Positions 42,422-51,239 are shown, counted from the stretch's first letter. The stretch: 64,000 nt of DNA from Nitrospirota bacterium (GCA_016194305.1 JACQBW010000025.1:1-64000), one strand, 5' to 3'. Notes: generated from the sequence alone by a model not told the origin. Program-made: numbers and translations.

Positions 42422-42910
42422 ATGGAATTCATTATGATTTTACTGAACAAACGCTTAAAAATAAAGACAACTGTTTCAACGCCCTCGTGGTGGAAAATGG
42501 TCTTGAATAAGATCAGAAGAACTTACCTTTGTTATTTCGATCCGGAATACGTTAAAGTGAACGAGGCCGCTCGAGTCGGAGAATGCTTTGGATGCGGCAA
42601 GTGCTGCACGCTTGTATTCAAGTGCGTGTTTCTTCAAGGTTCAGAAGAACAGGCCCGGTGCCAAATATATGATATTGGGAGGCCGAAGCCCTGTGGTGCA
42701 TTTCCAATCGATCCCAGGGATCTGGCCGATGTCAATTTTCTATGCGGATATTCTTTTGTCACTCCCCAGCCGGGCGGAACCACAGCGGCACCTTCTCCTT
42801 CTCCCGTTTTAGTTCCTGTCCTGGAACCGGCCTACACTTTGATCCGCAAGATCGAACCCGCCGGAAGTTCTCAAACGCCTCTGATTCAGGCCAATTTGAT
42901 AAGCGAGTAA
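42422..42910 (+). CDS. YkgJ-family cysteine-cluster protein
   Basis: A 162-residue protein with the zinc/iron-chelating cysteine cluster of the YkgJ family. CFGCGKCC, a later C in FKCVFLQ, CQIYDIGRPKPCGAFPID and LCGY give at least seven metal-candidate cysteines in about 60 residues. The C-terminal third is proline-rich and low in complexity. The frame stays open upstream to a TTG at 42374; I choose the ATG at 42422, with another ATG at 42434 possible. It is followed 4 nt later by the aldolase gene, so they probably share a transcript. Confidence 0.78.
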   Translation: MEFIMILLNKRLKIKTTVSTPSWWKMVLNKIRRTYLCYFDPEYVKVNEAARVGECFGCGKCCTLVFKCVFLQGSEEQARCQIYDIGRPKPCGAFPIDPRDLADVNFLCGYSFVTPQPGGTTAAPSPSPVLVPVLEPAYTLIRKIEPAGSSQTPLIQANLISE

Positions 42911-42914
42911 TCTC

Positions 42915-44315
42915 ATGAATTCTATTCAAACCATGGATCACATTCTCAAAGATTATTCTGACACCATTAAGGTCGAAGAAAATCACCTGACGCTAATCAA
43001 TCAAACAAAATTTTTAGAAGAAGTCCTGGACCTAATACTTTACCAGGCCGTTTTTAACACGGATCAAAAAGTGAAGGGAACCTGCCGTTGGATCATTAAG
43101 AAGGCCGCTCTTGAATTAAAAGTGATATCGGCTTCGATTCAATCCTTATATGAAGCGATGGGTCAGGGTATAGAGAGCGGATATACGGTACCCGCGGTGA
43201 ATATCAGGGGGATGACTTTCGATGTGGCCAGGGCAATTGTCCGGGCCGCGAAAAGAAATAACTCGGGCAGCTTTATTTTTGAAATAGCAAAATCTGAAAT
43301 CGGATACACCCGGCAGACTCCAAGCGAATACTCGGTCGTCGTACTGGCCGCGGCCATGAAGGAAAAGTATACCGGCCCTGTCTTTATTCAAGGAGACCAT
43401 TTTCAGGCCAATGCCAAAAAGTATTCTGAAGATCCTAAGAAGGAAATCGAGGGACTGAAAACCTTGATTCAAGAGGCCATTGAAGCCGGGTTTTATAATA
43501 TTGATATCGACACATCGACTCTGGTCGATTTGAACCAGCCTACCGTTAAAGAACAGCAAAGAGTTAATTTTGAGCTTGCGGCCGAATTAAGTGCACATGT
43601 CCGATCTTTGGAACCGCGGGGCATTACGATTTCCATTGGTGGAGAGATCGGAGAGGTGGGAGGAAAAAACAGTACAATTGATGAACTCGAAGCCTACATG
43701 GACAACTATCTCGAAGTGCTTCACTCCCGCTACCAGGTCACCACCGGCATTAGTAAAATCAGTATACAAACCGGCACTTCTCATGGCGGGGTACCGCTTG
43801 CAGATGGAACAGTCGCAAAAGTAAAACTTGATTTTGAAACCTTGAAATCACTTTCACGTGTATCCCGGGAAAAGTATCACCTTTCCGGTGCGGTTCAGCA
43901 TGGCGCTTCGACATTGCCGGACGAAGCTTTTGACCGATTCCCCGCAACTGGAACATCGGAAATTCATCTCGCGACCGGATTCCAGAATCTGATGTATGAA
44001 CACCCGCAGTTCCCTTCAGATCTGAAAGAGGAGATTTATCAGTATCTGAGGGATCATCTTTCGGAGGAACAAAAAAAAGGCGAAACGGATGAACAGTTTA
44101 TTTATAAGACCCGAAAGAAAGGATTCGGATTTTTCAAAGAGAGAATCTGGAATCTCCCGCAGGCCACCAGGAAGGAAATTGGAAGTTCACTAGAAACTAA
44201 ATTTGATTTTCTTTTTAAAAAACTAAAATCGGTCAATACCTACGATCGGGTTAAAAAAGTAATATCGATCGTTCCGGTCATTCCTTCGCTCTCTTCTGAA
44301 ATAAAAAGAAGCTAG
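42915..44315 (+). CDS. Class II fructose-bisphosphate aldolase family protein, long form
   Basis: A 466-residue TIM-barrel protein with zinc-site motifs of class II aldolases: FIQGDHFQ (catalytic Asp and zinc His), GGEIGEVGG (zinc Glu), GTSHGG (zinc His) and SGAVQHGAST. The barrel spans about 80-350, preceded by about 80 helical residues and followed by a 110-residue tail, longer than the 300-360 residues typical of Fba. It probably cleaves or forms fructose-1,6-bisphosphate, and class I fructose-1,6-bisphosphatase is encoded 3.4 kb away, together suiting gluconeogenesis. A different ketose-bisphosphate substrate remains possible. Confidence 0.85.
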   Translation: MNSIQTMDHILKDYSDTIKVEENHLTLINQTKFLEEVLDLILYQAVFNTDQKVKGTCRWIIKKAALELKVISASIQSLYEAMGQGIESGYTVPAVNIRGMTFDVARAIVRAAKRNNSGSFIFEIAKSEIGYTRQTPSEYSVVVLAAAMKEKYTGPVFIQGDHFQANAKKYSEDPKKEIEGLKTLIQEAIEAGFYNIDIDTSTLVDLNQPTVKEQQRVNFELAAELSAHVRSLEPRGITISIGGEIGEVGGKNSTIDELEAYMDNYLEVLHSRYQVTTGISKISIQTGTSHGGVPLADGTVAKVKLDFETLKSLSRVSREKYHLSGAVQHGASTLPDEAFDRFPATGTSEIHLATGFQNLMYEHPQFPSDLKEEIYQYLRDHLSEEQKKGETDEQFIYKTRKKGFGFFKERIWNLPQATRKEIGSSLETKFDFLFKKLKSVNTYDRVKKVISIVPVIPSLSSEIKRS

Positions 44316-44502
44316 CACAACCTTCACAACAAGAAATTGCTTTTTAAAATATCGTCAATTATCCTACCGTTGATAATCAAGTGGATTCATGATGGCCTTT
44401 TCTGAAAAGACAAGAATGAATTCGTAATCTTCCCCATAAGCATTTTCCGAATACCACACATTCGAGGATTAATTATATCATTAAGTAGGAGAACAATCCG
44501 TC

Positions 44503-45537
44503 ATGAAAATCTCTAAGGAGGCCTTTCAAAAAGCTTCAATCGGGCTGATCTCAAATGAACAAGTCGAAACAATTTGGAAGGCGCTTGAGGAAAACGACCA
44601 AGTTCGGCCTCAATTCGATTTGGCGAATATTGCATACTACTTCGGAGCGATGACAGTTATTTCCGCGATGGGTTGGTTCATGACCCGGGCCTGGGAGCAG
44701 TTTGGTGGGGGTGGAATATTTGTCATATCGGCGATTTATGCGATTTGTTTCAACCTGGCGGGCCGGACTTTATGGAAGAAAGAACATTTGAAAATACCGG
44801 GAGGGCTTCTATTTACAATGGCTGTCAGCATGACACCGCTTGCCATATATGGAATTGAACGGCTGGCCGGGATCTGGCCGCAAGGGGATCCTGGCGCCTA
44901 TCCGGGTTACCATATATGGGTAAAAGGAAGCTGGTTTCTTCTGGAGGTCGGCACAATGATCGTCGGCATCATCACATTGTGGTTCATTCGTTTCCCTTTC
45001 CTGATGGCTCCGGTTGCCTTCTCCCTCTGGTATATGTCAATGGATATGACCCCCCTATTGTTTGGACAGTCCGATTTCTCCTGGAACCAAAGGCTGTGGG
45101 TATCTCTATATTTTGGATTGGCCATGCTTCTTGTATCCTATTTCATCGACAATCGGACAAAAAAGGATTTTGCGTTCTGGCTCTACCTCTTCGGCATGAC
45201 GGCTTTTTGGGGTGGGCTCTCATTGATGGAGAACCAGGGAGAACTCCAGAAATTTCTCTATTGTCTCATAAACATCGGATTAGTGGTTGTATCAGTTCTT
45301 TTGGACCGCCGCGTTTTTATCATTTTCGGTTCCGTCGGCGTGTTTGGTTATCTGGGACATCTGGCTCAACGGGTATTCAATGATTCTCTGATGTTCCCGT
45401 TCGTCCTAACTCTTATGGGAATATTAATCATTTATTTGGGGACGTTGTATCAGCGTAATCGCCAGTCAATCGAAAATGCCGTATTGGGATTCATTCCAGA
45501 TCGCCTGCGAAAACTATTGCCGAAGGAACGCACGTAG
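44503..45537 (+). CDS. Multi-span membrane protein, DUF2157-like
   Basis: A 344-residue integral membrane protein: a cytoplasmic N-terminus with a helical segment (1-45; LISNEQVETIWKAL), then about nine spans between 45 and 320 and a short basic C-terminus. The N-terminal helix followed by many spans resembles DUF2157-type proteins, but I cannot name it with certainty. An AGGAG site lies about 11 nt before the ATG. It is not obviously linked to its neighbours; the next 220 nt contain nothing I recognise. Confidence 0.8.
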   Translation: MKISKEAFQKASIGLISNEQVETIWKALEENDQVRPQFDLANIAYYFGAMTVISAMGWFMTRAWEQFGGGGIFVISAIYAICFNLAGRTLWKKEHLKIPGGLLFTMAVSMTPLAIYGIERLAGIWPQGDPGAYPGYHIWVKGSWFLLEVGTMIVGIITLWFIRFPFLMAPVAFSLWYMSMDMTPLLFGQSDFSWNQRLWVSLYFGLAMLLVSYFIDNRTKKDFAFWLYLFGMTAFWGGLSLMENQGELQKFLYCLINIGLVVVSVLLDRRVFIIFGSVGVFGYLGHLAQRVFNDSLMFPFVLTLMGILIIYLGTLYQRNRQSIENAVLGFIPDRLRKLLPKERT

Positions 45538-45757
45538 GTAATGAAAGTCTCTGTCTTACGGATCGGGAACTGTCAAACTCGTTCAAGTTGAGGATTGCTA
45601 TTGGCAGTCGAAGGCGTTTTCACTATTTGAAGCTTCTCTAAATTACAGGAAGAAACTTTCCGAATTATGTGGCATCACACCTCATTATTTTAAGAATTTT
45701 TGCCATAGGCGGATTTGAGCAAGCTCCAGACCCTTATCTTTCCTGTTAGCTCAAGGT

Positions 45758-46192
45758 TTAACTCGTCATTCCACCCGTATAAATTTCCGGTTTCTCATCG
45801 AACCGATTGACACATCCGGCAGTGCAAAAATAATAGATTTTCCCTTTATATTGCCGAGTCGCTGGAGCGTTACCTTTTTCTACCTCCGTTTGGCAGACCG
45901 GATCAAACGTCATATCCATTTTTGGAATTTTAATCTCATGTTGACATAATGGATATTCAGCTCTTCCCTCATATTCATTTTGCGAAGAAACCCGCCCAAA
46001 TTCCTTTACATTTGAGTTAATGATTCGGTCCAATAATTTTCTCAACCAAGATCGTTGATCCGATTCATCGGACATATCGTAAGACTCCTTGCAGAGTCTT
46101 GAACAGAAAAAGACAGTCCCGCCTGTGTAATGAGTATAAAACGAGGTTGTCTCTTCATTCACTTCCATGCCGCAGACTGGATCTTTAAACAT
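45758..46192 (-). CDS. Protein with two YHS domains
   Basis: A 144-residue protein with two YHS metal-binding domains. The first has DPVCGMEV, then a CSRLCKESYD segment. The second has DPVCQTEV and YYFCTAGCVNRFDEKPE. YHS domains bind soft metals and occur at the ends of copper or mercury transporters and in metal chaperones. This stand-alone two-domain form suggests a cytoplasmic metal sponge or chaperone. A GTG 3 codons earlier is possible; I use the ATG. The bd-like oxidase and cupredoxin upstream give the cell a copper economy, but no direct link is seen. Confidence 0.85.
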   Translation of the reverse strand: MFKDPVCGMEVNEETTSFYTHYTGGTVFFCSRLCKESYDMSDESDQRSWLRKLLDRIINSNVKEFGRVSSQNEYEGRAEYPLCQHEIKIPKMDMTFDPVCQTEVEKGNAPATRQYKGKIYYFCTAGCVNRFDEKPEIYTGGMTS

Positions 46193-46201
46193 TTCGTTCA
46201 C

Positions 46202-46503
46202 CCACTCATAGAATGTGACGAAAGTTGTTGTTGGATTCTTATATCTTCAATTAATTATAGTCTTCCAAACATGATAAAAAGCAAGGAATAACCTCCTGCC
46301 GGGAATTTCAAAGATCACTCTCGTAGGAAGCAAGGAACGTTGGTGCTTGAGAAGGGGGAAAATAATTGCTATTTAATAAGCACCGGATGCATCTATTTTT
46401 TTTTAATACCCGTGATAATTTCATAAGCATTGATCGTGATTCGTTTGTCCATATCTATTTGTATCATTTGAGTTTAGAATTGGTATTTATCGCAGGAGGT
46501 TTT
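46202..46503. other. 302-nt stretch without a recognised gene
   Basis: This AT-rich stretch lies between the divergent YHS and 47-residue genes. Its only notable element is the AGGAGG ribosome site at its right end, belonging to the 47-residue gene. The frame of that gene stays open leftward to 46366, but no initiation signal is seen there. Confidence 0.6.
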
Positions 46504-46647
46504 ATGAAGACTTGGAAAGTTAAAACAATTGTTGAACAAGACCACAGAGTTTCATTTATAGTTCCGGATGATATACCCGTGGGATTGAAGTTTATAATAC
46601 ATTATAAACGAGAACGGGAGATATTTGAAGAAGCCCTTAGTAAATGA
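46504..46647 (+). CDS. Short 47-residue protein
   Basis: A 47-codon protein starting MKTWKVKTIVEQDHRVSF with a perfect AGGAGG ribosome site 5 nt before the ATG. It alternates charged and hydrophobic residues, as in a small beta-strand protein, and ends with an acidic helix (ERE IFEEALSK). The phrase VPDDIPVG resembles the swapped-hairpin fold of AbrB-like or antitoxin proteins, but no family is certain. The last 11 nt overlap the convergent methyltransferase gene. Confidence 0.6.
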   Translation: MKTWKVKTIVEQDHRVSFIVPDDIPVGLKFIIHYKREREIFEEALSK

Positions 46648-47146
46648 AAGGTATAAACTGTTTCGTTTTTTTTCGATAGACTTCATATTCGGGAAATTTC
46701 TTTATCAACCAGACCTCTTCCCGATTGGCCTTAGCCTTAAGAAGAATAACGAGGACGACGGAAAGTCCTACAGCCAATACATTCCTTCGCCACATTGAAA
46801 CCCCGAATCCTCCCAGCATAACTCCAAAATACAACGGATGGCGAATGAAGTGATAGAGCCCCTCCTGAATGAGTGGAGCATTTCCAATTGGATGTGGAAA
46901 GGGCGTCAACCCTTTCCCCAGACTCTTAACTCCGATTAGGATAATGAGAGTGGCGGTTACTATAAATGTGCCGCCAACCAGGTGAAATGAGAAAGGCGAA
47001 AGAAAGATTTCTAAAAAGTCAGGTGTCGGGATGGTAAGAATGAGGATGAGCAGGGTAAACTGTCCGACAACCCACCAGCCTCCCCTTTGAAAAAACGCAT
47101 CTTCCCTTGAAAAGAACGGCATTTCTTTATTTCTATTTACCCACAT
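46637..47146 (-). CDS. Isoprenylcysteine carboxyl methyltransferase-like membrane protein
   Basis: A 169-residue protein with four to five spans. The C-terminal half has the family motif of ICMT/PEMT-type methyltransferases: LYHFIRHPLYFGVMLGGFG, then REEVWLIKKFPEYEVYRKKTKQFIPF, which closes over S-adenosylmethionine. Bacterial members are widespread and methylate small lipids or unknown acceptors. The start at 47146 lies close to the truncated SRPBCC remnant. The stop overlaps the 47-residue gene on the opposite strand by 11 nt. Confidence 0.85.
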   Translation of the reverse strand: MWVNRNKEMPFFSREDAFFQRGGWWVVGQFTLLILILTIPTPDFLEIFLSPFSFHLVGGTFIVTATLIILIGVKSLGKGLTPFPHPIGNAPLIQEGLYHFIRHPLYFGVMLGGFGVSMWRRNVLAVGLSVVLVILLKAKANREEVWLIKKFPEYEVYRKKTKQFIPFIY

Positions 47147-47182
47147 CGCACTAACAGTGTCCCACGATCTTTTGGATCGAGT

Positions 47183-47323
47183 TTATACTGAAGGAAATAT
47201 CTTTTCCGCAGGAATATTGATCAGACCGCTCCTTTCATAATGAAATGTTCCTGGGCGGGAGGCAATTAAAGCAACCATGGCTCCAAGCGCTATAACTATT
47301 ACGAAGAGAATGACCTTAATCAT
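47183..47323 (-). pseudogene. Truncated SRPBCC (polyketide-cyclase-like) gene
   Basis: A 46-codon frame with a hydrophobic N-terminus (about 2-20), then HYERSGLINIPAEKIFPSV and a stop. The last part matches the conserved start of SRPBCC/polyketide-cyclase proteins (typically ERS, then a stretch with I-aliphatic-PxE-x-VF). A full member needs about 130 further residues, but a stop follows at once and the next sequence does not continue the domain in any frame I could see. The methyltransferase gene starts about 37 nt later. Probably a remnant left by deletion; a functional short peptide is possible. Confidence 0.55.
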
Positions 47324-47338
47324 CTTGACCTTCCATAT

Positions 47339-47683
47339 TCAATTCTCGAATAGAATCTCCTTGTTCCCAATGTCCCCTATCGTATTTCCAATGCTTTCTC
47401 CAAGAATTTCAAATAAAGAGCTGAGGAGAAGGTGGTCGTCCCACATAAATGCCGTAGAATAAGTTCGACCTTCGAATTCGACTTCGATATCGAGATGGGT
47501 ATAATATTCTATCGTTTTCCTCAAGGAAGCTTTTTTTAACACACTTTGTTCTATTTCTCCCGTAGCCGCAAGGACTTTGCCCCCAGGCCCCATAAAATTA
47601 AGGTGGGGCCAGGTTAGATCTCCTTTGAGTTTCATTTCAAGATAATCGCGGAGTTTCATCTGTAGTCCAATTCCTATCTTCAT
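47339..47683 (-). CDS. Hypothetical protein
   Basis: A 114-residue soluble protein without a recognised family. It contains alternating beta-like stretches (LTWPHLNFMGPGGKVLAATG; HLDIEVEFEGRTYSTAFMWD) followed by a helix with LFEILGESIG. The ATG at 47683 is chosen; a TTG at 47695 and an ATG at 47659 are also possible. It ends 15 nt upstream of the SRPBCC remnant and lies 26 nt downstream of fbp on the same strand, so it may be co-transcribed with fbp. Confidence 0.5.
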   Translation of the reverse strand: MKIGIGLQMKLRDYLEMKLKGDLTWPHLNFMGPGGKVLAATGEIEQSVLKKASLRKTIEYYTHLDIEVEFEGRTYSTAFMWDDHLLLSSLFEILGESIGNTIGDIGNKEILFEN

Positions 47684-47709
47684 CTTTCTGAGCAATTCCG
47701 GATGAGAAT

Positions 47710-48726
47710 TTAAACTCTGTTTTTGGAAAACCTGTTAACAAATTCTTCATATCGCTTCACTTCCTTCTGGTTCCCAACTATAAATGGAACTCTTTGATGA
47801 AGCGAAGTCGGTTGAATATCGAGTATCGATTCTTTTCCGGTCGAAGCATATCCACCTGCCTGCTGGGCAATAAATGCAAGCGGCGCCGCTTCGAAAAGAA
47901 GTCTCAGCTTTCCTTCCCTTCGGTCTGGATCTTTGGAATCTGCGGGATAAAGAAAAATCCCGCCTTTGAGCAGGTTTCTGTGGAAATCTGCGACCAAAGA
48001 GCCGACATACCTCGCGTTCAAGGGACGGGACGTGGCCGGATCGATCATTTTAATATATTGAACATATTCCGCCGTCGGATGGTCCCAGTATTGGCTATTT
48101 GATTCGTTAATGCTATAAAGTGTTGTCCGCTCAGGAAAAGTCATTTTATCATGTGAAAGAAAAAATTCTCCTACCCCTTGATCGAGCGTAAATCCGTATA
48201 CGCCCAACCCGGTGGAATAAACCAGCATGGTCGAAGAACCATATATCAGGTATCCCGCTGCCACCTGAAGCGACCCCTTTTGCACACAATCTTCTTCACT
48301 CCCTTTCGACCCGGGGGATATCTTTTTATGAACGGAAAAAATCGTTCCAATCGCCAGATTCACGTCGATATTGGTAGAACCGTCTAACGGATCGAGATTC
48401 ACCGCATATTTCCCGGACATCTGGTCGTGCTCCAGGCTGACCACCTGTTCATCTTCCTCGGACCCGAAAGTACATACCCTTGAGCTTTGTTCAAATATTT
48501 TAAGGAAAACCGTATTGGCGAAAATATCGAGTTTCTGGACCTCTTCATTCTGAACATTCATTCTACCGGCGGATCCCAGGATATCCACCAGGCCCGCCCG
48601 GTTGACCTCTCTGGAAACAAGCTTTCCTGCCAGAGCAATATCATAGAGTAAATCTGAAAGATCTCCCGTCGACTTGGGAAATTTTCTCTGTTGTTGAATA
48701 ATATGCTGGTCCAGGGTTAATAACAT
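47710..48726 (-). CDS. fbp: Fructose-1,6-bisphosphatase, class I
   Basis: A 338-residue enzyme converting fructose-1,6-bisphosphate to fructose-6-phosphate in gluconeogenesis or pentose recycling. Metal-site motifs are intact: FGSEEDEQ, NLDPLDGSTNIDVNLAIGTIF, and the C-terminal AAPLAFIAQQAGG with E in LLFEAAP. Length is normal. The ATG at 48726 has GGAG 7 nt upstream; an in-frame TTG two codons earlier is less likely. It starts 2 nt after the stop of the TenA/PqqC-fold gene, so the two are co-transcribed, an odd metabolic pairing. Confidence 0.95.
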   Translation of the reverse strand: MLLTLDQHIIQQQRKFPKSTGDLSDLLYDIALAGKLVSREVNRAGLVDILGSAGRMNVQNEEVQKLDIFANTVFLKIFEQSSRVCTFGSEEDEQVVSLEHDQMSGKYAVNLDPLDGSTNIDVNLAIGTIFSVHKKISPGSKGSEEDCVQKGSLQVAAGYLIYGSSTMLVYSTGLGVYGFTLDQGVGEFFLSHDKMTFPERTTLYSINESNSQYWDHPTAEYVQYIKMIDPATSRPLNARYVGSLVADFHRNLLKGGIFLYPADSKDPDRREGKLRLLFEAAPLAFIAQQAGGYASTGKESILDIQPTSLHQRVPFIVGNQKEVKRYEEFVNRFSKNRV

Positions 48727-48728
48727 TT

Positions 48729-49469
48729 TCAATCTCCAGGATTAAAATGACATTCTTTTGCAACTCTTTCGCGGTATAACAACCATAGATCGAGGGATTT
48801 TTTCAAACAGCTCCTGACCTTTCCCTGCTTTTCCAAAGTGTCGGTATAATCCAGAACCATTTTCCAGGCCGACCTCCGGTGACCTCTTTCTACCAGGGTA
48901 TGTGCGCGAATCAAATCCATGTCTTTTGGCGAAACACCATGAAACTGGACCAAGGGGTGAGATAATATCTTTTTTTCTGTATCTTGCGGAGAGGAATCAA
49001 GATCTCTCTCCATCAACTCTTTTCTATCTTTGACGCTCCCCTCGACAAAAATAGTGATGACCGCTGCTGCTTCATACCATACTCCATTTAAGGTAATTTC
49101 ATCAAGCCAATCCCGATAGGCGCAGGATTCCTGAAAAAGCTCGATATTTTTGAAATCAGTTCTCTTAAAACCAAGACCCGACATCATTTTAAGAAATAGG
49201 AGCGGGTGCGGACCGAACTTTGAAATACCCCCGGTTTCTTCTTCGTAGAGATTTTCCGCGAGGTCATATCGCACTTCGCCGGGAGGATTTTTGGAATAGA
49301 TCCGGCCTAAGAAAACCGGGAAATCCCGGACATAAACGGCATATTCCTGCCTGAAATGAATTTTGAGCTGGGCTTTGGTAATATCCGCCCGGGTAAAACG
49401 TTTCCAGGCCCAATGGTCTTTTTGATCCATCAGTAAGAGAAGTTCTTCCTGGAACCGGGATCCAGTCAT
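48729..49469 (-). CDS. TenA/PqqC haem-oxygenase-fold protein
   Basis: A 246-residue helical protein of the same superfamily as the one at 982-1668, but of a different branch. NLYEEETGG and the following HPLLFLKMM give likely ligands (E, H), and LNGVWYEAAAVI and RAHTLVERGHRRSAW hold later E/H residues. The layout resembles the PqqC/CADD group (oxidative ring or side-chain chemistry) more than TenA thiaminase. No PQQ genes are visible. It is co-transcribed with fbp. The substrate is not predictable. Confidence 0.82.
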   Translation of the reverse strand: MTGSRFQEELLLLMDQKDHWAWKRFTRADITKAQLKIHFRQEYAVYVRDFPVFLGRIYSKNPPGEVRYDLAENLYEEETGGISKFGPHPLLFLKMMSGLGFKRTDFKNIELFQESCAYRDWLDEITLNGVWYEAAAVITIFVEGSVKDRKELMERDLDSSPQDTEKKILSHPLVQFHGVSPKDMDLIRAHTLVERGHRRSAWKMVLDYTDTLEKQGKVRSCLKKSLDLWLLYRERVAKECHFNPGD

Positions 49470-49483
49470 TTAATTTTTGACGG

Positions 49484-49702
49484 TCAGACGGGTGAGCTTC
49501 CAGCTGGTTTTGGGGCTGCTGGAGGAGGGGTGGCCGGCTTTATTGTATCTGTCGGTTGAGCTGCTGCGGAAGGATCGGCAATCTCTTCTTTATAGACCTC
49601 TATAATTGAATCGAGTTTTATATTTTTTGCCTCAAGCGCTTTTTTGATATCGAGCAATTTAGCATCCGTTACTTTCAATACAAAGTTTATTTTTTTCGAC
49701 AT
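49484..49702 (-). CDS. Small protein with a proline/alanine-rich tail
   Basis: A 72-residue protein. Residues 1-42 form a compact, possibly beta-alpha-beta, unit (MSKKINFVLKVTDAKLLDIK) with alternating hydrophobic residues. The last 30 residues are a P/A/T-rich disordered tail. AAGGA precedes the ATG. It lies 14 nt upstream of the TenA/PqqC-fold gene on the same strand, so it is the first gene of that unit. No family is recognised. Confidence 0.6.
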   Translation of the reverse strand: MSKKINFVLKVTDAKLLDIKKALEAKNIKLDSIIEVYKEEIADPSAAAQPTDTIKPATPPPAAPKPAGSSPV

Positions 49703-49827
49703 CCTTAAAATCCTTTCAAAATTGACAAATCGTTATAAAAATTAACAAAAACCTCTATTTAAGTCAAGATTAAACTCTTTCAAATCTATGTCTTCTCCAC
49801 CGTCATCTCGCTTCCTTTTCCTTCGAT

Positions 49828-49855
49828 TTGACTTGCTGTAAAATTATTGTAAAAT
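49828..49855 (+). promoter_or_regulatory. Candidate promoter giving a leaderless transcript
   Basis: TTGACT (49828-49833), a 16-nt spacer and TAAAAT (49850-49855). The gene's ATG is at 49863, 7 nt past the -10 box, so transcription would begin at or next to the start codon. No ribosome site is present. Confidence 0.45.
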
Positions 49856-49862
49856 ATACAGT

Positions 49863-50234
49863 ATGAACAACCAATCTGGAAAAATCACGCTCGGCTTTCT
49901 CCTTTTCTTAGGACTGGTTGCCGTGGGACTGGACGCTTCGTTTCAAATCGTTCCGATCTATATGAATTATCTGAATTTCAAGAGTGAAATTGAGAGCAGG
50001 GCCATGGAACCACAGGCCACGAGTGATAGTGGCGATCGCATCAGAAGTGTTCTGATTAAGAAGGCTGTGGAGTTTCAAATTCCACTCGACCCCGATGAGT
50101 TAAAGATTGAATATGGTGATCATTCGACCCATATCATCGCCTCATGGAAGTCCGAAGCGAAATTTCTGGGAGGCCATTTCTCCAAGATATGGCCTTTCAC
50201 AGTCGATGTGAATAAAGGCAATTACAGATCATAA
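49863..50234 (+). CDS. Small membrane-anchored protein, DUF4845-like
   Basis: A 123-residue protein with one N-terminal span (about 10-32; LGFLLFLGLVAVGLDASF) and an exported C-terminal domain. The layout, a short anchor followed by helix-strand-strand with a polar middle, resembles DUF4845 proteins, but the match is weak and unconfirmed. No ribosome site is seen before the ATG. Its last 6 nt overlap the convergent dusB gene. Confidence 0.6.
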   Translation: MNNQSGKITLGFLLFLGLVAVGLDASFQIVPIYMNYLNFKSEIESRAMEPQATSDSGDRIRSVLIKKAVEFQIPLDPDELKIEYGDHSTHIIASWKSEAKFLGGHFSKIWPFTVDVNKGNYRS

Positions 50235-51239
50235 AAGGACTAATTCATCCGGATTCAAGGACAAAAAATACTTTTCTACCGTCTCCCTGAAAACTGACTG
50301 ATCTGACACCTGGTTGATTTCGGCTCTAAACTCCCCCCCTTCCTTAAGGCCTCTGGTGTACCAACAGGCATGTTTTCTCATTAACACGGTTCCCTGTTCC
50401 TCCCCGTAACAAGTTTTCATAAATTCAAAATGCCTGAGGAGTACCTTCTTTCTCTCCTGATTCGCAGGTCCCTGATAACGAATTCCTGTTGCCAAATAAC
50501 CCCTGATTTCTTGAAAAATCCATGGGTTTCCGAATGCGGCCCGGCCAATCATGATGCCGTCGCATCCGGTACTCGTCAAGATTATTTCAGCGTCTTCTGG
50601 CGAGTTGATATCGCCATTTCCGATGACAGGGATCTTAACCGTCTCTTTGACTTTTCTGATCCAATTCCAATCTGCCTTTCCGGAAAAACCCTGTGCCACC
50701 GTTCTGGCATGAATGGTCAACGCGGAAATCCCGCAATCCTCAGCCATCTTTGCCAGTTCCAACGCATAAATATTCTGATCATCCATTCCGATCCTCATCT
50801 TCATCGTCACCGGAATCCGAACCGCTTTGACAACCCTTTCCATGATCGATTGAGCTCGAGTAGGATCATTCATAACACCGGCGCCTGCGCCTGAACGCGT
50901 CACCTTTCGGACTGGACAACCAAAATTAATATCTACGATATCACCTCCAGCATCTTCGGCAAATTGAGCAGCTTTCGCCATAGGCTCCGGATGGTGGCCG
51001 AAAATCTGGATTGATAAGGGCTTTTCGTCCGGAACGGAATCCAGATATCTCTTTGTCTTCTTGTTTTCCCTGACCAACCCTTCGCTGCTGATTAACTCCG
51101 TCACGACCAGTCCGCATCCGAATTCTTTAACTATCCTTCGAAAGGGAAGGTCACTCACCCCAGCGACCGGCGCAAGTATCAGGTTATTTTCGATTCGTCT
51201 GTTACCAATCGTCAGAGGGCGTAGCAATTCTTGAGTCAT
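50229..51239 (-). CDS. dusB: tRNA-dihydrouridine synthase B
   Basis: A 336-residue flavoenzyme reducing specific uridines in tRNA to dihydrouridine. A TIM barrel with LAPVAGVSDLPFRR, then NFGCPVRKVTRSGAGAGV with the catalytic cysteine, and GDINSPEDAE and GCDGIMIGRAAFGNPWIF at the FMN phosphate site. The C-terminal helical domain is shorter than in Escherichia coli but normal for the family. I use the ATG at 51239, which overlaps the tsaD stop (ATGA); an ATG four codons earlier is possible. Confidence 0.94.
   Translation of the reverse strand: MTQELLRPLTIGNRRIENNLILAPVAGVSDLPFRRIVKEFGCGLVVTELISSEGLVRENKKTKRYLDSVPDEKPLSIQIFGHHPEPMAKAAQFAEDAGGDIVDINFGCPVRKVTRSGAGAGVMNDPTRAQSIMERVVKAVRIPVTMKMRIGMDDQNIYALELAKMAEDCGISALTIHARTVAQGFSGKADWNWIRKVKETVKIPVIGNGDINSPEDAEIILTSTGCDGIMIGRAAFGNPWIFQEIRGYLATGIRYQGPANQERKKVLLRHFEFMKTCYGEEQGTVLMRKHACWYTRGLKEGGEFRAEINQVSDQSVFRETVEKYFLSLNPDELVLL

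Noticed and set aside
45538-45757. Possible decayed gene between the DUF2157-like and YHS genes
   Set aside because: Six-frame reading gives only short frames with no recognisable motif.
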